Shown here: positions 1 to 9,112 of the stretch, piece by piece | Layout of the letters: every line of letters starts with the position of its first letter | Numbering within the stretch: position 1 is the first letter of the stretch | Origin: Thalassoroseus pseudoceratinae | Lineage (GTDB): Bacteria > Planctomycetota > Planctomycetia > Planctomycetales > Planctomycetaceae | NCBI RefSeq assembly: GCF_011634775.1 | Contig: NZ_JAALXT010000005.1 | Location: 496,001-560,000, forward strand | Length of the DNA: 64,000 bases | Direction: 5' to 3' | Made by a program: the position numbers and the translations under genes | Notes under the pieces: model-generated | What the model was told of the DNA's origin: nothing | Seen by the model: the letters and a program-made list of their open reading frames with translations, nothing else | Databases searched by the model: none

Positions 1-117
1 CAAGAGCGACAAATCGGCGTAAATTTATATAATCAAGATGGACGAACCCGCCGAGCTGCAACCGAAGATTTACTATGGGCGCTGCTCAACACCCCGGAAT
101 TCGTCTTCAAGAACTGA
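1..117 (+). CDS. DUF1553-type protein, C-terminal fragment (gene runs off the left edge)
   Basis: Only the last 38 codons and the TGA stop at 115-117 lie in the window. The visible end reads TEDLLWALLNTPEFVFKN, the usual closing motif of planctomycete DUF1549/DUF1553 proteins. These are large exported or envelope-associated proteins that often carry a cytochrome-c-like domain; their biochemical role is not established. It is followed 34 bases later by a DUF1501 gene and then a PPC-domain gene, an order repeated many times in planctomycete genomes and suggesting a joint function in the cell envelope. The N-terminal domains are outside the window, so the subtype cannot be determined. Confidence 0.82.
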   Translation, partial: QERQIGVNLYNQDGRTRRAATEDLLWALLNTPEFVFKN

Positions 118-151
118 ACCCACCTTCCTACCACCCCCTGCCGAGGCCCCC

Positions 152-1477
152 ATGCCAATTCATCGAAACTGCGAGGGAATGACTCGCCGAAGTTGTTTGC
201 AACTTGGTTTGACCGCACTCACCGGCGGTGGTTTGGCCCATTCGTTGCGGCTCAAAGCGTCGGCGGCTCCCACCACGGAACTCGCCGCTCCTGCCAAGAG
301 TGTCATTCTCATTTGGCTCGATGGCGGACCATCACACTACGAAACCTTCGATCCGAAACCGACGGCCCCCTCGGAAATCCGGGGCGAATTCTCCGCGATC
401 AACACCAGTGTGCCGGGCGTGCACTTCTCTCAGCATTGCACCAAGCTTGCTGCGATGATGGACCAAATCTCGGTCATTCGCTCCATCCGACACAACCAGG
501 GGAATCACGGAGCGGGCAATCACTACATGATGACCGGTGCTCCGCCGCGAATTCCGGTCGGCTGTGGTGCGTTCGTCAGTTTCCATCCGAGTTTGGGGTC
601 CGCAACGGCCTACCATCGGGGCAACAACGGCGGACTGCCGTCGTACTTCTCGTTGCCAAAAATGTCGCGATCGGGCGGCCCGAACTTCCTCGGTGCGAAG
701 TATGCTCCGTTCGTGGTTTCGGACAACCCATCCAGTTCGAACTTCCGCGTGCGTGACGTCGCCCTTCCCAACGGATTAACGACCGACCGTTTCGCGAACC
801 GCACCGATCTTCGAAAGCTCGTCGATCAGTTGCCCCGCATGAACGAAGCCGCCGCGTCCGATCCGGTGCCAGCTCTCGATGAATACTACGAACAAGGCGT
901 GGACTTGGTGACCTCGCCGGAAGCCCAAGCTGCATTCCACATTCAAAGCGAACCGGACGAGTTGCGAGACGAGTACGTCCGCGATGGTTTCGGTCAACGG
1001 GCGTTGCTCGCTCGACGATTGGTCGAAGCCGGTGTGCCGTTCATCACGTTGTACGAAGGCGGTTGGGACCATCACCGCGGTCTGTTCGATAGCTTCAATA
1101 AACGCATGCCGAAGGTTGATCAAACCGTCGCCACGTTGATTCGTGATCTTGATAACCGGGGGATGCTCGATTCCACACTGGTCGTGATGCTCGGCGAATT
1201 CGGTCGCACACCGAAAATCAACAAAGACGCCGGTCGCGATCACTGGTCGAACGCGATGTCCGTCCTCATGGCCGGTGCGGGCACACCCGGCGGCACGATC
1301 GTCGGGGCCACCGACCGAGCTGGGTATTCTGCGGTTGATAACGTGAAAAGCCCCGAAAATTTCGCGTCCACCATCTACAGCAAACTCGGCATCGATCCGA
1401 ATACCATCCTCTACACACCGCAAGGTCGTCCGACCCACTTGGTGAGCGATCCCACGCCAATCACCGAGTTGATGTAA
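152..1477 (+). CDS. DUF1501 domain-containing protein
   Basis: A 441-residue member of the DUF1501 family, exported alkaline-phosphatase/sulfatase-fold-like proteins typical of planctomycetes. The N-terminus has a twin-arginine-type signal (TRRSCLQLG followed by a hydrophobic stretch). The family start block ILIWLDGGPSHYETFDPKP, the VVMLGEFGRTPKINKDAGRD block and a conserved DHW follow in order. Start ATG 152 is chosen because GAGG lies five bases upstream and the signal peptide then begins correctly; the in-frame ATG at 38 lies inside the upstream gene. It follows the DUF1553 tail and precedes the PPC gene, so it is probably co-transcribed with them. Substrate and reaction are unknown for the family. 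Confidence 0.9.
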   Translation: MPIHRNCEGMTRRSCLQLGLTALTGGGLAHSLRLKASAAPTTELAAPAKSVILIWLDGGPSHYETFDPKPTAPSEIRGEFSAINTSVPGVHFSQHCTKLAAMMDQISVIRSIRHNQGNHGAGNHYMMTGAPPRIPVGCGAFVSFHPSLGSATAYHRGNNGGLPSYFSLPKMSRSGGPNFLGAKYAPFVVSDNPSSSNFRVRDVALPNGLTTDRFANRTDLRKLVDQLPRMNEAAASDPVPALDEYYEQGVDLVTSPEAQAAFHIQSEPDELRDEYVRDGFGQRALLARRLVEAGVPFITLYEGGWDHHRGLFDSFNKRMPKVDQTVATLIRDLDNRGMLDSTLVVMLGEFGRTPKINKDAGRDHWSNAMSVLMAGAGTPGGTIVGATDRAGYSAVDNVKSPENFASTIYSKLGIDPNTILYTPQGRPTHLVSDPTPITELM

Positions 1478-1559
1478 CCCAGAGCAACGCGGTCAAATTT
1501 GTCGGATGCATACCGCACGTACCAATTCCGAGCGACAACGGGCAACATTCAGTAAATCG

Positions 1560-3170
1560 ATGAATCAATTCCATTCGGCCCTGGCCACCTGCCTTTTGTC
1601 CGTTGTCCTCAGTTGCCCTGCGTTTGCGGCACCGCCGTCAGTGACGGGATTCTTTCCGGCGGGAATGCAGGCGGGCACGACGGCCACGGTTACGGTCAAT
1701 GGCAAAATCGGCGATCGCCCCGTGTCCGTGTGGTGCAGTCGCGATGACCTCTCGATCGAACTAGACGAGAAGAAAAGCGAGTTCCGCGTCACCGCTCCGC
1801 CAGAAGCCACGCCGGGACCATGTTGGATTCGGTTGTCAAACGCGGAGGGGGCATCGTCGGTCCGGCCGTTCGCGGTTGGCACACTGAAAGAGTTCAACGA
1901 AACCGAACCGAACGAAACGCCCGAAAAAGCGAACACGTTGGAATTGTCGCAGATGACGGTCAACGGTCGGTTGGCGAAATCAGGGGATGTGGACACGTTC
2001 TCGGTATCGCTCAAGACCGGTGATACGCTCGTGGCTTCGCTGGCCGCGCATGAGTTTGGTTCGCCGATGGACGGCGTGTTGCAGGTGCTTTCGCCGGAAG
2101 GCTTCGTGTTGCTGCAGAATGATGATGCACGCGGCATCGATCCGCTGTGCGTTTTTCCGGTTCCCAAGGACGGCGTGTATTCGGTCCGTGTGTTTGCGTT
2201 TCCGGAGACACCGAACAGTTCGATTCGGTTCGCTGGCGGCAGCACGTACATCTATCGACTGACTCTCACCACCGGTCCATTCCTCGATCATGTCGAACCC
2301 ATGGCCGTCACTTCCGATGAAACGCCGCTGAAACCTGTCGGATGGAATCTGCCCAAGGACTTCAGCGGTTTGACGGTCACTCGGGACAATCTCAAGAAAA
2401 CAGCGATTGTCTCTCACCCGATGGCTGCCGGGTTCATTGGTGTGCCGATCGTTTCTGTACCGACTCGGGTCGAATCACAGGAAGCCAACACGATCCCGAT
2501 TCCCGTTTCGATCCACGGTTCCATCGATTCACCAGGTGACACCGACATCTTCAAGTTCGACGCCAAGAAGAACGACACACTCGTCTTCCGAGCAGAGTCC
2601 CGTGCGTTTCGTCAGGAACTCGATCCGGTCTTGCGATTGCTGAATGCCAAGGATTCGGAAATCGCTCGCGTTGACGACCCCAAACGCAACGAGTTCGATG
2701 CCGTTCTGGAACGCAAAATTCCCAGCGATGGAACTTACCAGATCGAAGTTTCGGATCTGTTTGGACACGGCGGGCTGCGGTATGCGTATCAGTTGCAGAT
2801 TGCCCCAAAGACCGCTGATTTTTCAATGACCGTCGAAGCCGACGCCTTCGCGGTGAAAGCGGGTGAATCGTTAAAGATCCCGGTCACGATCGCACGGGTG
2901 AATGGTTTTTCAGCCGTCATCGAAGTTGCGGCGACGGGACTTCCCGATGGGGTGTCGGCGAAGCCGGTTCGTTCGGAAGCCAAAGGCGATTCTTCGAAGA
3001 AAGTCGAATTGGAATTGACCACCGCGAAGGACATGACTTTCAACCAACCATTCCAGATCGTCGGCAAACCGGTCGACACCGACACGGTTCAAGAACACCC
3101 CGCAACCGCGACCGCACCGGGAGCATTCTCCCCGATTGCGGACCTCTGGCTAACGGTTCGCAAGCCGTAA
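1560..3170 (+). CDS. PPC-domain (pre-peptidase C-terminal) exported protein
   Basis: A 536-residue protein starting at ATG 1560, where a clear Sec signal peptide begins (hydrophobic core ALATCLLSVVLSCPAFA, cleavage near AFA-APP). An upstream in-frame ATG at 1506 would bury this signal and is not preferred. Two copies of the PPC beta-sandwich are visible, roughly residues 110-235 (ETEPNETPEKAN, GDVDTFSVSLKTGDTL, DPLCVFPVPKDGVYSVRV) and 325-440 (GDTDIFKFDAKKNDTL, DGTYQIEVSDLFG). A further Ig-like region lies near the C-terminus. No protease domain is present, so these are likely binding modules in the periplasm or at the surface. It is the third member of the DUF1553-DUF1501-PPC set. Confidence 0.85.
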   Translation: MNQFHSALATCLLSVVLSCPAFAAPPSVTGFFPAGMQAGTTATVTVNGKIGDRPVSVWCSRDDLSIELDEKKSEFRVTAPPEATPGPCWIRLSNAEGASSVRPFAVGTLKEFNETEPNETPEKANTLELSQMTVNGRLAKSGDVDTFSVSLKTGDTLVASLAAHEFGSPMDGVLQVLSPEGFVLLQNDDARGIDPLCVFPVPKDGVYSVRVFAFPETPNSSIRFAGGSTYIYRLTLTTGPFLDHVEPMAVTSDETPLKPVGWNLPKDFSGLTVTRDNLKKTAIVSHPMAAGFIGVPIVSVPTRVESQEANTIPIPVSIHGSIDSPGDTDIFKFDAKKNDTLVFRAESRAFRQELDPVLRLLNAKDSEIARVDDPKRNEFDAVLERKIPSDGTYQIEVSDLFGHGGLRYAYQLQIAPKTADFSMTVEADAFAVKAGESLKIPVTIARVNGFSAVIEVAATGLPDGVSAKPVRSEAKGDSSKKVELELTTAKDMTFNQPFQIVGKPVDTDTVQEHPATATAPGAFSPIADLWLTVRKP

Positions 3171-3232
3171 CGATTCGTTGGCTATCATTTCGAAAACGTG
3201 GGTGGCAGGGTCTCGCAACGTTCGAATGCTTC

Positions 3233-3264
3233 ACCATGGCCACTCAAAGCCGTGGGTATGCCAT
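3233..3264. repeat. Imperfect palindromic intergenic repeat (REP-like)
   Basis: Between the convergent ends of the PPC gene and the Gfo/Idh/MocA gene, ATGGCCAC and GTGGGTATGCCAT flank AGCCGTG, forming an imperfect inverted repeat. It shares the AGCCGTG core with the element at 35610-35681 and resembles short repeats common in planctomycete intergenic regions. It could also help end convergent transcripts. The assignment is by eye and weak. Confidence 0.35.
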
Positions 3265-3297
3265 ACTCCCGCTGAAGTTGATGCAGATTCTGATCGT

Positions 3298-4416
3298 TCA
3301 CGAAAGCATCGTGAGCGGGTTCTTGCGGTTCTCCAACGGGAACAAGACCGGCTTTTGTTGTCGATGAGATTCAAAGACGGCGGCGATCATCTCGATGGAA
3401 TCACGTGCGTCTTCCACATTGCACAATGGTTCCCGGTCGTTCTCGATCGCGTCGAGTAAATCGCTGACGATGACCGGGTGAGCACCACGGTAGTCGAAAT
3501 CCTTGAGCGTTTCCGGTTCACCGGGACCGTTGGAGGTAATGGGAATCCAATCGGCATCGCTGCGAGCGGCGGACCATGTCGGGCTTTTCAACCAGAGCGC
3601 GGGTCGAAGATAACCGGACTGCATTTCGATCACGCCTTTGCTGCCGAAGATCGACAAACCAAACCGCGACGGTCGTCCGCCGGCATCTTTGTGGGAGTTG
3701 AAATAACCGGTCACGCCGTTCGTGAAACGGTACATGGCATCCACACCGTCACCGGCTAATGGGCCGATGCCTTCGGGACCGTCTTTCACATCGGTCTTGG
3801 TCACTCGCTCGCCGTTCTGTGTGACTTCGGCGAAACACCACTCGACTTCTCCACCAATGGCCTGCATCAATTCGAGAGCGTGCGAACCGAGAACCCACAG
3901 ATCCTCGCTGCCGCCGCGTCGGTCTTCTTTGCCACGTGCGCGAATCTCCAGCACTTCGCCAATGGCACCGTCTTGCAGCATCTTTTTTACGATCGGCAAT
4001 TGTGGCGAGTAGTGGGCGATGTGAGCGATCGTGAGCCGCAGGTGTCGCATTTGGCAAGCCTGCACGATGTCGTCCGCTTCGGCGAGCGTGCGAGTGAACG
4101 GCTTCTCCGTGTAGACGTGACAACCATGTTCGAGGGCTGTCATGATCATGGCGTGATGTTGGTCGATCCATCGCGGACAGACAGCGACGATATCGAGTTT
4201 TTCCTTCGCAATCATCTCCCGATAATCGGCGTAGCCGGTGTCGACTTTGAGCTTCTTCAAAGCCGCCTGCAAACCAGACTCGTGGGCATCGGCGACGGCC
4301 ACGATGTCCGTTCGCGGATTGGACAACCAAGCCGTATCCATGCCATGCCCGTAATTTCCACGCCCCGTGTGCCCGATCACGCCCACTCGGTATTGCTTCT
4401 TCGATTCGTCCGGCAT
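3298..4416 (-). CDS. Gfo/Idh/MocA family NAD(P)-dependent oxidoreductase
   Basis: A 372-residue protein with an N-terminal Rossmann fold (YRVGVIGHTGRGNYGHG, then DIVAVADAHESGL) and the family catalytic-region motif EKPFTRTLAEAD, whose lysine is the typical EKP residue. The C-terminal alpha/beta domain contains GGSEDLWVLGSHALELMQAIGG. These enzymes oxidise or reduce sugars, inositols or related polyols; the substrate cannot be read from the sequence. No signal peptide is visible, so it is probably cytoplasmic. The start at 4416 is supported by TAGGAG eight bases upstream. It is divergent from the DUF1559 gene and convergent with the PPC gene, so it stands alone transcriptionally. Confidence 0.88.
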   Translation of the reverse strand: MPDESKKQYRVGVIGHTGRGNYGHGMDTAWLSNPRTDIVAVADAHESGLQAALKKLKVDTGYADYREMIAKEKLDIVAVCPRWIDQHHAMIMTALEHGCHVYTEKPFTRTLAEADDIVQACQMRHLRLTIAHIAHYSPQLPIVKKMLQDGAIGEVLEIRARGKEDRRGGSEDLWVLGSHALELMQAIGGEVEWCFAEVTQNGERVTKTDVKDGPEGIGPLAGDGVDAMYRFTNGVTGYFNSHKDAGGRPSRFGLSIFGSKGVIEMQSGYLRPALWLKSPTWSAARSDADWIPITSNGPGEPETLKDFDYRGAHPVIVSDLLDAIENDREPLCNVEDARDSIEMIAAVFESHRQQKPVLFPLENRKNPLTMLS

Positions 4417-4564
4417 GGAGCGACTCCTACAGTAGTATTGAAACTTAGGCGATCCTTATCGTAACGGCTTTGTGAAGGAATTGCTTGCCCGACTGAACGA
4501 CGTTCTGGTACCGTTTAGCATCAAACCACACCTCAACCTTTCAATTTCCCTTAGGATTGAGTCG

Positions 4565-5563
4565 ATGGATCATCTACGAAAGTCGCGCCATACCGGTTTT
4601 ACGCTGATTGAGCTGCTGGTGGTGATCGCCATCATCGCAATCTTGATTGCTCTGTTGCTGCCCGCGGTTCAGCAAGCTCGCGAGTCCGCACGACGGACGC
4701 AATGCAAGAACAACCTCAAACAGATCGGGATCGCGTTGCACAATTACATTGACTCCAACAAAGGCGTGCCCCCCGCTGCGGTGCTGCCGTTGAACTCCAC
4801 GTTCGAACCTTGGTCGGCTCACACGCGGTTGCTGCCGTATCTTGAGCAAACGAACCTCGCGAATTTGATCGACTACGATGTGAGCCCCGAGTTCACTGGC
4901 AACCCGGAAGCGTGTGCCACTCGCGTGGCGGTTTTTGTCTGCCCCAGTGACCCCAACGATCGCCCGCGTCCCACTCCCACACTTACCCACTACCCGGTGA
5001 TGTACGGTTTCAACCAGGGCACTTGGTTTACTTACGACCCAGTTTCCGGCGAGGTTGGAGATGGAGCGTTCGGCAACAACCGGGCGTTTCGGCCAGCGGA
5101 CATCACAGATGGACTGACTAACACGCTCGCGGCGGCGGAAGTCAAAGGATTTCAACCGAATCTGTGGGACACTTACATGCCTGCCAACTTGGGTGTGGCA
5201 CCACCAGCGACACCAGCAGATTTGGCAGCGCACTACGGCGGCACCTTCGACTCCAACGGTCATACCGAATGGGTGGAAGGCGATGTCCATGAAACCGGAT
5301 TCACAACCACCTTCACTCCGAACACACACGTGCCCTACACTGACAGTGGCGTCGAGTACAGCATTGATGTCACGTCCGTCCGCGATGGGGAATCCGCCAG
5401 TTCGCCAACGTACGCGGCGATCACGGCTCGCAGTTATCATCCGGGTTCCGTGAACGCACTTCTAATGGATGGTTCCACGCGTTCGGTGAGCGAAAACATC
5501 GATCTGACTGTCTGGCGAGCAATGGGCACGCGAGCGGGTGGCGAAACGGAGTCGTTACCGTAA
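4565..5563 (+). CDS. DUF1559 domain protein with type IV pilin-like N-terminus
   Basis: A 332-residue protein beginning with a prepilin-type motif, [17 protein letters not shown], which a prepilin peptidase would cleave before the phenylalanine. The hydrophobic helix is followed by [20 protein letters not shown], the hallmark of the planctomycete DUF1559 (pseudopilin-like) family. The end has the family H-x-G-x-V-N-x-L-x-x-D-G block ([18 protein letters not shown]). Start ATG 4565 is chosen because it places the pilin signal at the N-terminus; AGGA lies about ten bases upstream. The stop codon overlaps the ATG of the next gene by one base, so they form an operon. The biological role of this multi-copy family is unresolved. 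Confidence 0.92.
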   Translation: MDHLRKSRHTGFTLIELLVVIAIIAILIALLLPAVQQARESARRTQCKNNLKQIGIALHNYIDSNKGVPPAAVLPLNSTFEPWSAHTRLLPYLEQTNLANLIDYDVSPEFTGNPEACATRVAVFVCPSDPNDRPRPTPTLTHYPVMYGFNQGTWFTYDPVSGEVGDGAFGNNRAFRPADITDGLTNTLAAAEVKGFQPNLWDTYMPANLGVAPPATPADLAAHYGGTFDSNGHTEWVEGDVHETGFTTTFTPNTHVPYTDSGVEYSIDVTSVRDGESASSPTYAAITARSYHPGSVNALLMDGSTRSVSENIDLTVWRAMGTRAGGETESLP

Positions 5564-6003
5564 TGCGGAATTCTCGTCGAGCCGGTGAAGCCAAATGGAT
5601 CGTGATCGCGGTAATTGCCTTGATCGCGATCATTGCGTGTTACTGGTATCTCTCGAAACCGGCGACGCAGCCGGATGTTGATGAAGGTCGCGTCGTCGCG
5701 GACACTTTCTTCACGCAGATTCAAAACGATCAAGCTGTCGAAGCGTGGCAATCAACGACGGCGGAGTTCAAAAGTGCCGACGGTCGCGAAGCGTTTCTCC
5801 GTCTGCTGAAACGGCGGCCGTTTTTGCAGAAGCCGTTGGAGTTTGAATCATCGAAAACAATTACTCTCGGTGAGGAAGACCGCACGGAATACGTGTTCAA
5901 TTCGCCGGACGCACCGAATGCCTCGATACGAGTCGTGATCGCGAGCGAGTCGGACACATGGAAGGTTGACCGGCTTGTGGTCGAACCGAAGGACACCAAT
6001 TAA
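5563..6003 (+). CDS. Small membrane-anchored protein of unknown function
   Basis: A 146-residue protein whose ATG overlaps the TAA of the DUF1559 gene by one base, so the two are translationally coupled. It has an N-terminal membrane anchor (residues about 12-30, IVIAVIALIAIIACYWYL) followed by a soluble periplasmic-type domain of about 110 residues. The pattern (VADTFFTQIQNDQAVEAWQ near the start, VVIASESDTWKVDRLVVE at the end) resembles NTF2-like/DUF4864-like folds. That assignment is from pattern only. Coupling to a pseudopilin-like gene suggests an envelope role. Confidence 0.75.
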   Translation: MRNSRRAGEAKWIVIAVIALIAIIACYWYLSKPATQPDVDEGRVVADTFFTQIQNDQAVEAWQSTTAEFKSADGREAFLRLLKRRPFLQKPLEFESSKTITLGEEDRTEYVFNSPDAPNASIRVVIASESDTWKVDRLVVEPKDTN

Positions 6004-6012
6004 GGATCGAAT

Positions 6013-7488
6013 ATGTTTTCGCAGAATCATCGACCGTTCCCGGAATTCAACCGTCGCGAATGGCTCACAAGAGCCGGAGCGGGAGCCGGGCTCTTGGGGT
6101 TGGCGGGGCTACTACATGATGAAGGCGTGTTGGCGGCGAGCGATTCGACTGATCGGTCACTGAATCCGATGGCACCGCAGGAAACCCACTTTCCACCGCG
6201 TGCGAAACATGTGATTTGGATTTTCGTCAACGGCGGACCGAGCCAAGTCGATACCTGGGACTACAAACCGGCTCTGGAAAAGTGGGACGGCAAATCGATC
6301 AAGGAGTTCGACGAAAGTTTTAAAGACACGACCGGCTTTTTCAAGAACGCCGTCGGTGGGTTGATGAAGTCGCCGTTTCAGTTCACTCCGCGTGGCGAGT
6401 GCGGCAAACCGGTTTCGGAAATTTTTCCGCATCTCGGTGAGCATGTCGACAAGATGGCGTTCATTCATTCCGGGCATACGGAATCGAACAACCACTCTCC
6501 CGCGTTGTTCATGATGAATTGCGGTCTGCCGCGAATGGGCTTTCCGTGTGTCGGTTCATGGGTCACATATGGACTGGGCAGCGAAGCCCGCGACTTGCCG
6601 GGGTTTGTCGTGATGAGTGATCCGAAGGGCAGGGGATTGCCGAAAGGTCATGCGGCGAATTGGGGAGCGGCGTTTTTACCAGGTGTTTATCAGGGCACGC
6701 ATTTGAAGCCGAAAGGTCCGCCGATCGAAAACCTATCGCCGCCCGCGAGCAGCACTCCAACGACGCAACGAAGCCAGTTGGATTTTCTCAAGAAGATCAA
6801 CGAGATGCATCGCGAGCAGTTCGCCGCCGAAGCGGAATTGACGGCACGAATACAGAGTTTCGAATTGGCGTATCGAATGCAGTCCGCCGCTCCGGAAGCA
6901 ATCGATTTGTCCGCCGAACCGGATCACATTCAGAAACTGTATGGACTAAACGAAAAAACCTGCGGGCACTTTGCGGCTCAATGTTTGACCGCCCGACGGA
7001 TGGTCGAACGTGGTGTGCGGTTTGTGCAGATTTATTCCGGCGGGATGGAAAACCAACGCTCGTGGGACGGGCACGCGGACATTCACGGCAATCATTCGCA
7101 ATTTGCCGGCGAGACGGATCAGCCAGTCGCCGGCTTGTTGACCGACTTAGCTCAACGCGGACTGCTCAACGACACGCTCGTGGTATGGTGCGGTGAGTTT
7201 GGGCGGTTGCCGATTGCTCAGAAAGGCAAGAAACCCGGACGCGATCACAACCCCCACTGTTTCACCGCATGGATGGCCGGCGGTGGGGTCAAAGGCGGCG
7301 TGAGTTACGGTGCGTCGGACGAGGTCGGTTACAAAGCCGCTGAGAACAAGGTGCACGTGAACGATTTGCATGCCACGATTTTGCACCTTCTGGGCATCAA
7401 TCATGAGCAATTGACGTATCGCTACAACGGTCGGCGGTTCCGATTAACCGATGTCGCAGGGCATGTGCTACACGACATCATCGCGTGA
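6013..7488 (+). CDS. DUF1501 domain-containing protein (second copy)
   Basis: A 491-residue DUF1501 protein with a Tat-type signal (RREWLTRAGAGAGLLGLAGLL). Core blocks include WIFVNGGPSQVDTWDYKP, VVWCGEFGRLPIAQKGKKPG, GRDHNPHCFTAW and the end block YRYNGRRFRLTDVAGHVLHD. AAGGATCGA upstream supports the start at 6013. It begins nine bases after the preceding small gene, so it may belong to the DUF1559 operon. There is no adjacent DUF1549/DUF1553 gene, unlike the copy at 152. It is much closer in sequence to the copy at 42614 than to the copy at 152. Function of the family is unknown; export to the periplasm or envelope is inferred from the signal. Confidence 0.9.
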   Translation: MFSQNHRPFPEFNRREWLTRAGAGAGLLGLAGLLHDEGVLAASDSTDRSLNPMAPQETHFPPRAKHVIWIFVNGGPSQVDTWDYKPALEKWDGKSIKEFDESFKDTTGFFKNAVGGLMKSPFQFTPRGECGKPVSEIFPHLGEHVDKMAFIHSGHTESNNHSPALFMMNCGLPRMGFPCVGSWVTYGLGSEARDLPGFVVMSDPKGRGLPKGHAANWGAAFLPGVYQGTHLKPKGPPIENLSPPASSTPTTQRSQLDFLKKINEMHREQFAAEAELTARIQSFELAYRMQSAAPEAIDLSAEPDHIQKLYGLNEKTCGHFAAQCLTARRMVERGVRFVQIYSGGMENQRSWDGHADIHGNHSQFAGETDQPVAGLLTDLAQRGLLNDTLVVWCGEFGRLPIAQKGKKPGRDHNPHCFTAWMAGGGVKGGVSYGASDEVGYKAAENKVHVNDLHATILHLLGINHEQLTYRYNGRRFRLTDVAGHVLHDIIA

Positions 7489-7513
7489 ACGGATTTCGTG
7501 GAAAGACACGCGC

Positions 7514-7554
7514 AAAAAAAGCACGCCTCGAGAGCGATACTTCGAGGCGTGCTT
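7514..7554 (-). terminator. Intrinsic terminator of the DksA/TraR-type gene
   Basis: A perfect 13-bp stem (AAGCACGCCTCGA at 7519-7531 with TCGAGGCGTGCTT at 7542-7554) encloses a 10-base loop. Read on the minus strand it is followed by seven T residues, a textbook Rho-independent terminator 18 bases past the stop of the gene at 7572. The plus-strand DUF1501 gene converges on it, but the U-tract is only on the minus strand. Confidence 0.9.
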
Positions 7555-7571
7555 GCTGATGTCAAATCGAC

Positions 7572-8033
7572 CTAATCTCTCACGTCGATATCGCCGATGG
7601 TGAATTCTTTCTCACTCATGCGGCCTTCCATTTCATAGGCAGATTCCCAATTCGCCTCGAAATCGTGAGAGCTTCCGCCTTCTTGCTCGTGAAGCCGTTG
7701 GCAGTTGATGCACAACGGGGTGAACGGAAGGGCCTTGAGGCGTTCGATGGGAATCGACTTGTCGCACATCTCGCATTGCCCATAGCGACCGGTGCGAATT
7801 TGTTGGATAGCTCGTTCGATTTGCTTGAGTTCGCGACTCTCTAGCTCGGCGATGTGAGTGTTGAGCTCATCCGATTCACCATCCAAAGCGGCATCGCAAA
7901 CATCACCACCTCGCTCGAGACCCACGTCGGAATCTTGGGAACGCTCGAACTCGCGAAGGAGCTTCTTCCGGAGAGCGTCTCGTTTGCTGATCAAACGCTC
8001 GTGAAGTCGGAGTAGTGCATCTTTTCTCGCCAT
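7572..8033 (-). CDS. TraR/DksA family zinc-finger protein
   Basis: A 153-residue protein of the DksA/TraR type. A coiled-coil-like N-terminal half (LHERLISKRDALRKKLLREF, then ELESRELKQIERAIQQIRTG) is followed by the four-cysteine zinc finger, CEMCDKSIPIERLKALPF with a second CINC pair. An acidic tail after the finger ends in MSEKEFTIGDIDVRD. DksA-like proteins bind in the RNA polymerase secondary channel and adjust initiation, often with ppGpp; whether this copy does so is inferred. Start 8033 is fixed by a strong GGAGGAAGGAA Shine-Dalgarno; a longer in-frame extension to 8240 lacks one. It is monocistronic, with its own terminator. Confidence 0.87.
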   Translation of the reverse strand: MARKDALLRLHERLISKRDALRKKLLREFERSQDSDVGLERGGDVCDAALDGESDELNTHIAELESRELKQIERAIQQIRTGRYGQCEMCDKSIPIERLKALPFTPLCINCQRLHEQEGGSSHDFEANWESAYEMEGRMSEKEFTIGDIDVRD

Positions 8034-8384
8034 GAGTACGTTCCTTCCTCCGGCACGAATCACGTTCGTGTTACTGGGTGATTCCGTGCGTCGCAGAGAC
8101 GTGTTTAGGAGAAATGGGGGGGCGGACGATGAACTATAGGCCGGCCGAAACAGGAAGGAAATTTGCGAATCGTGAAAATTCTGCCGAAATCTCAATTCTC
8201 TTTCGCTCGGCAACTGATCTCGTCTTTGCCTCCATTCCACATTCTTTACGTTGCGGAACGGACGTTTGTTGGCAAAAAAGGCAGCGACAAACGGATTTTC
8301 GGAATTCTGTCCGGCATAACCGGCAAAGGTCGACGAAAATCAGGAGAAGAGTGAGCAGATCAGACGCTATGAGACGACAACTAT
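8034..8384. other. 351-base intergenic region upstream of the DksA/TraR-type gene
   Basis: This region separates the end of the amidotransferase-like gene from the start of the DksA/TraR-type gene, both on the minus strand. It must hold the latter's promoter and ribosome-binding site (GGAGGAAGGAA just before 8033). The short open frames inside show no family motif or convincing ribosome-binding site. I see no strong hairpin with a T-tract. Confidence 0.5.
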
Positions 8385-8930
8385 TCAGGCCATCACGGGG
8401 GTCGCTCGTCGGATTCGCAGCAACCGAGTCTCTTGGGTGTCTAACTCTTGTGGTGGCTGAGACTTCGGATCAAAAACGCTCGCGGAAGTCGAATATGTGA
8501 AGGTGTCGTCACGTTCCGCCATCCAGATTTGCGGACTGCCTTCCCATCCACGGGCGAGGACCAAGCGTTGACGCGGTGCGTCCCAAATGGCGGCTGCCCA
8601 TTGTCCCCACAGATACCGGAAAGCCGCTGGTCCGCGAGCTTGGTAGAATTCGAGAAGCTCTCGAGGAACTAAAGGGTCTTGGGCGTGTCGATGGGATTCG
8701 CCCCATTGGGGTTGTCCGAGGACGGTCGCACACATGGTCCCGTCGGCATTTTGGACCGGTTGTCGCTCCGCCATCGTGACAGGCTTGAGACGCGTGTGGA
8801 TCAGGGCGGCTTCACCGAGCAGAACAATTCCGTTACCGGTCCCTCGCTGCAATTGGTGGAGTAGTTTCTCGGCCTGAATCGAATCGACTCGGTCACCATC
8901 GTGCTTCAGAAGACCCGCCATTTCAGCCAT
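8385..8930 (-). CDS. Stand-alone class-II glutamine amidotransferase-like domain lacking the catalytic Cys
   Basis: A 181-residue protein that reads as the N-terminal glutaminase domain of asparagine-synthase-type enzymes and nothing more. It has AALIHTRLKPVTMAERQPVQ in the place of the usual HxRLSIIDLxxGxQPM. Its LLEFYQARGPAAFRYLWGQW and AAIWDAPRQRLVLARGWEGS match the LRGMFAFALWD and LLLARDRxGxKPL blocks. A DTFTYSTSASVF strand corresponds to the FASELKAL strand. The N-terminus is MAEMAGLL where active enzymes have MCGIAGLL, so the nucleophile cysteine at position 2 is absent. No synthetase domain follows. It lies at the distal end of the polysaccharide locus, which contains an intact AsnB-type enzyme. 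A non-catalytic structural or regulatory role is inferred; it could also be decaying. Confidence 0.68.
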   Translation of the reverse strand: MAEMAGLLKHDGDRVDSIQAEKLLHQLQRGTGNGIVLLGEAALIHTRLKPVTMAERQPVQNADGTMCATVLGQPQWGESHRHAQDPLVPRELLEFYQARGPAAFRYLWGQWAAAIWDAPRQRLVLARGWEGSPQIWMAERDDTFTYSTSASVFDPKSQPPQELDTQETRLLRIRRATPVMA

Positions 8931-9112
8931 CGTTTTCGCTCCGATTCCTGCCGCCCTCGCGGGACTACGATCGTGATCTGCGAAACGATACGTCGCTCAT
9001 CCCCTACGTCAATTATTCCCTTCCATCTCGAATTTCAAGATGTTAGATGTCCTACCGATTACGATACCTGAAACGGTTGTAAGATCTACCCAAAAGTTCA
9101 ACGATGTACATT

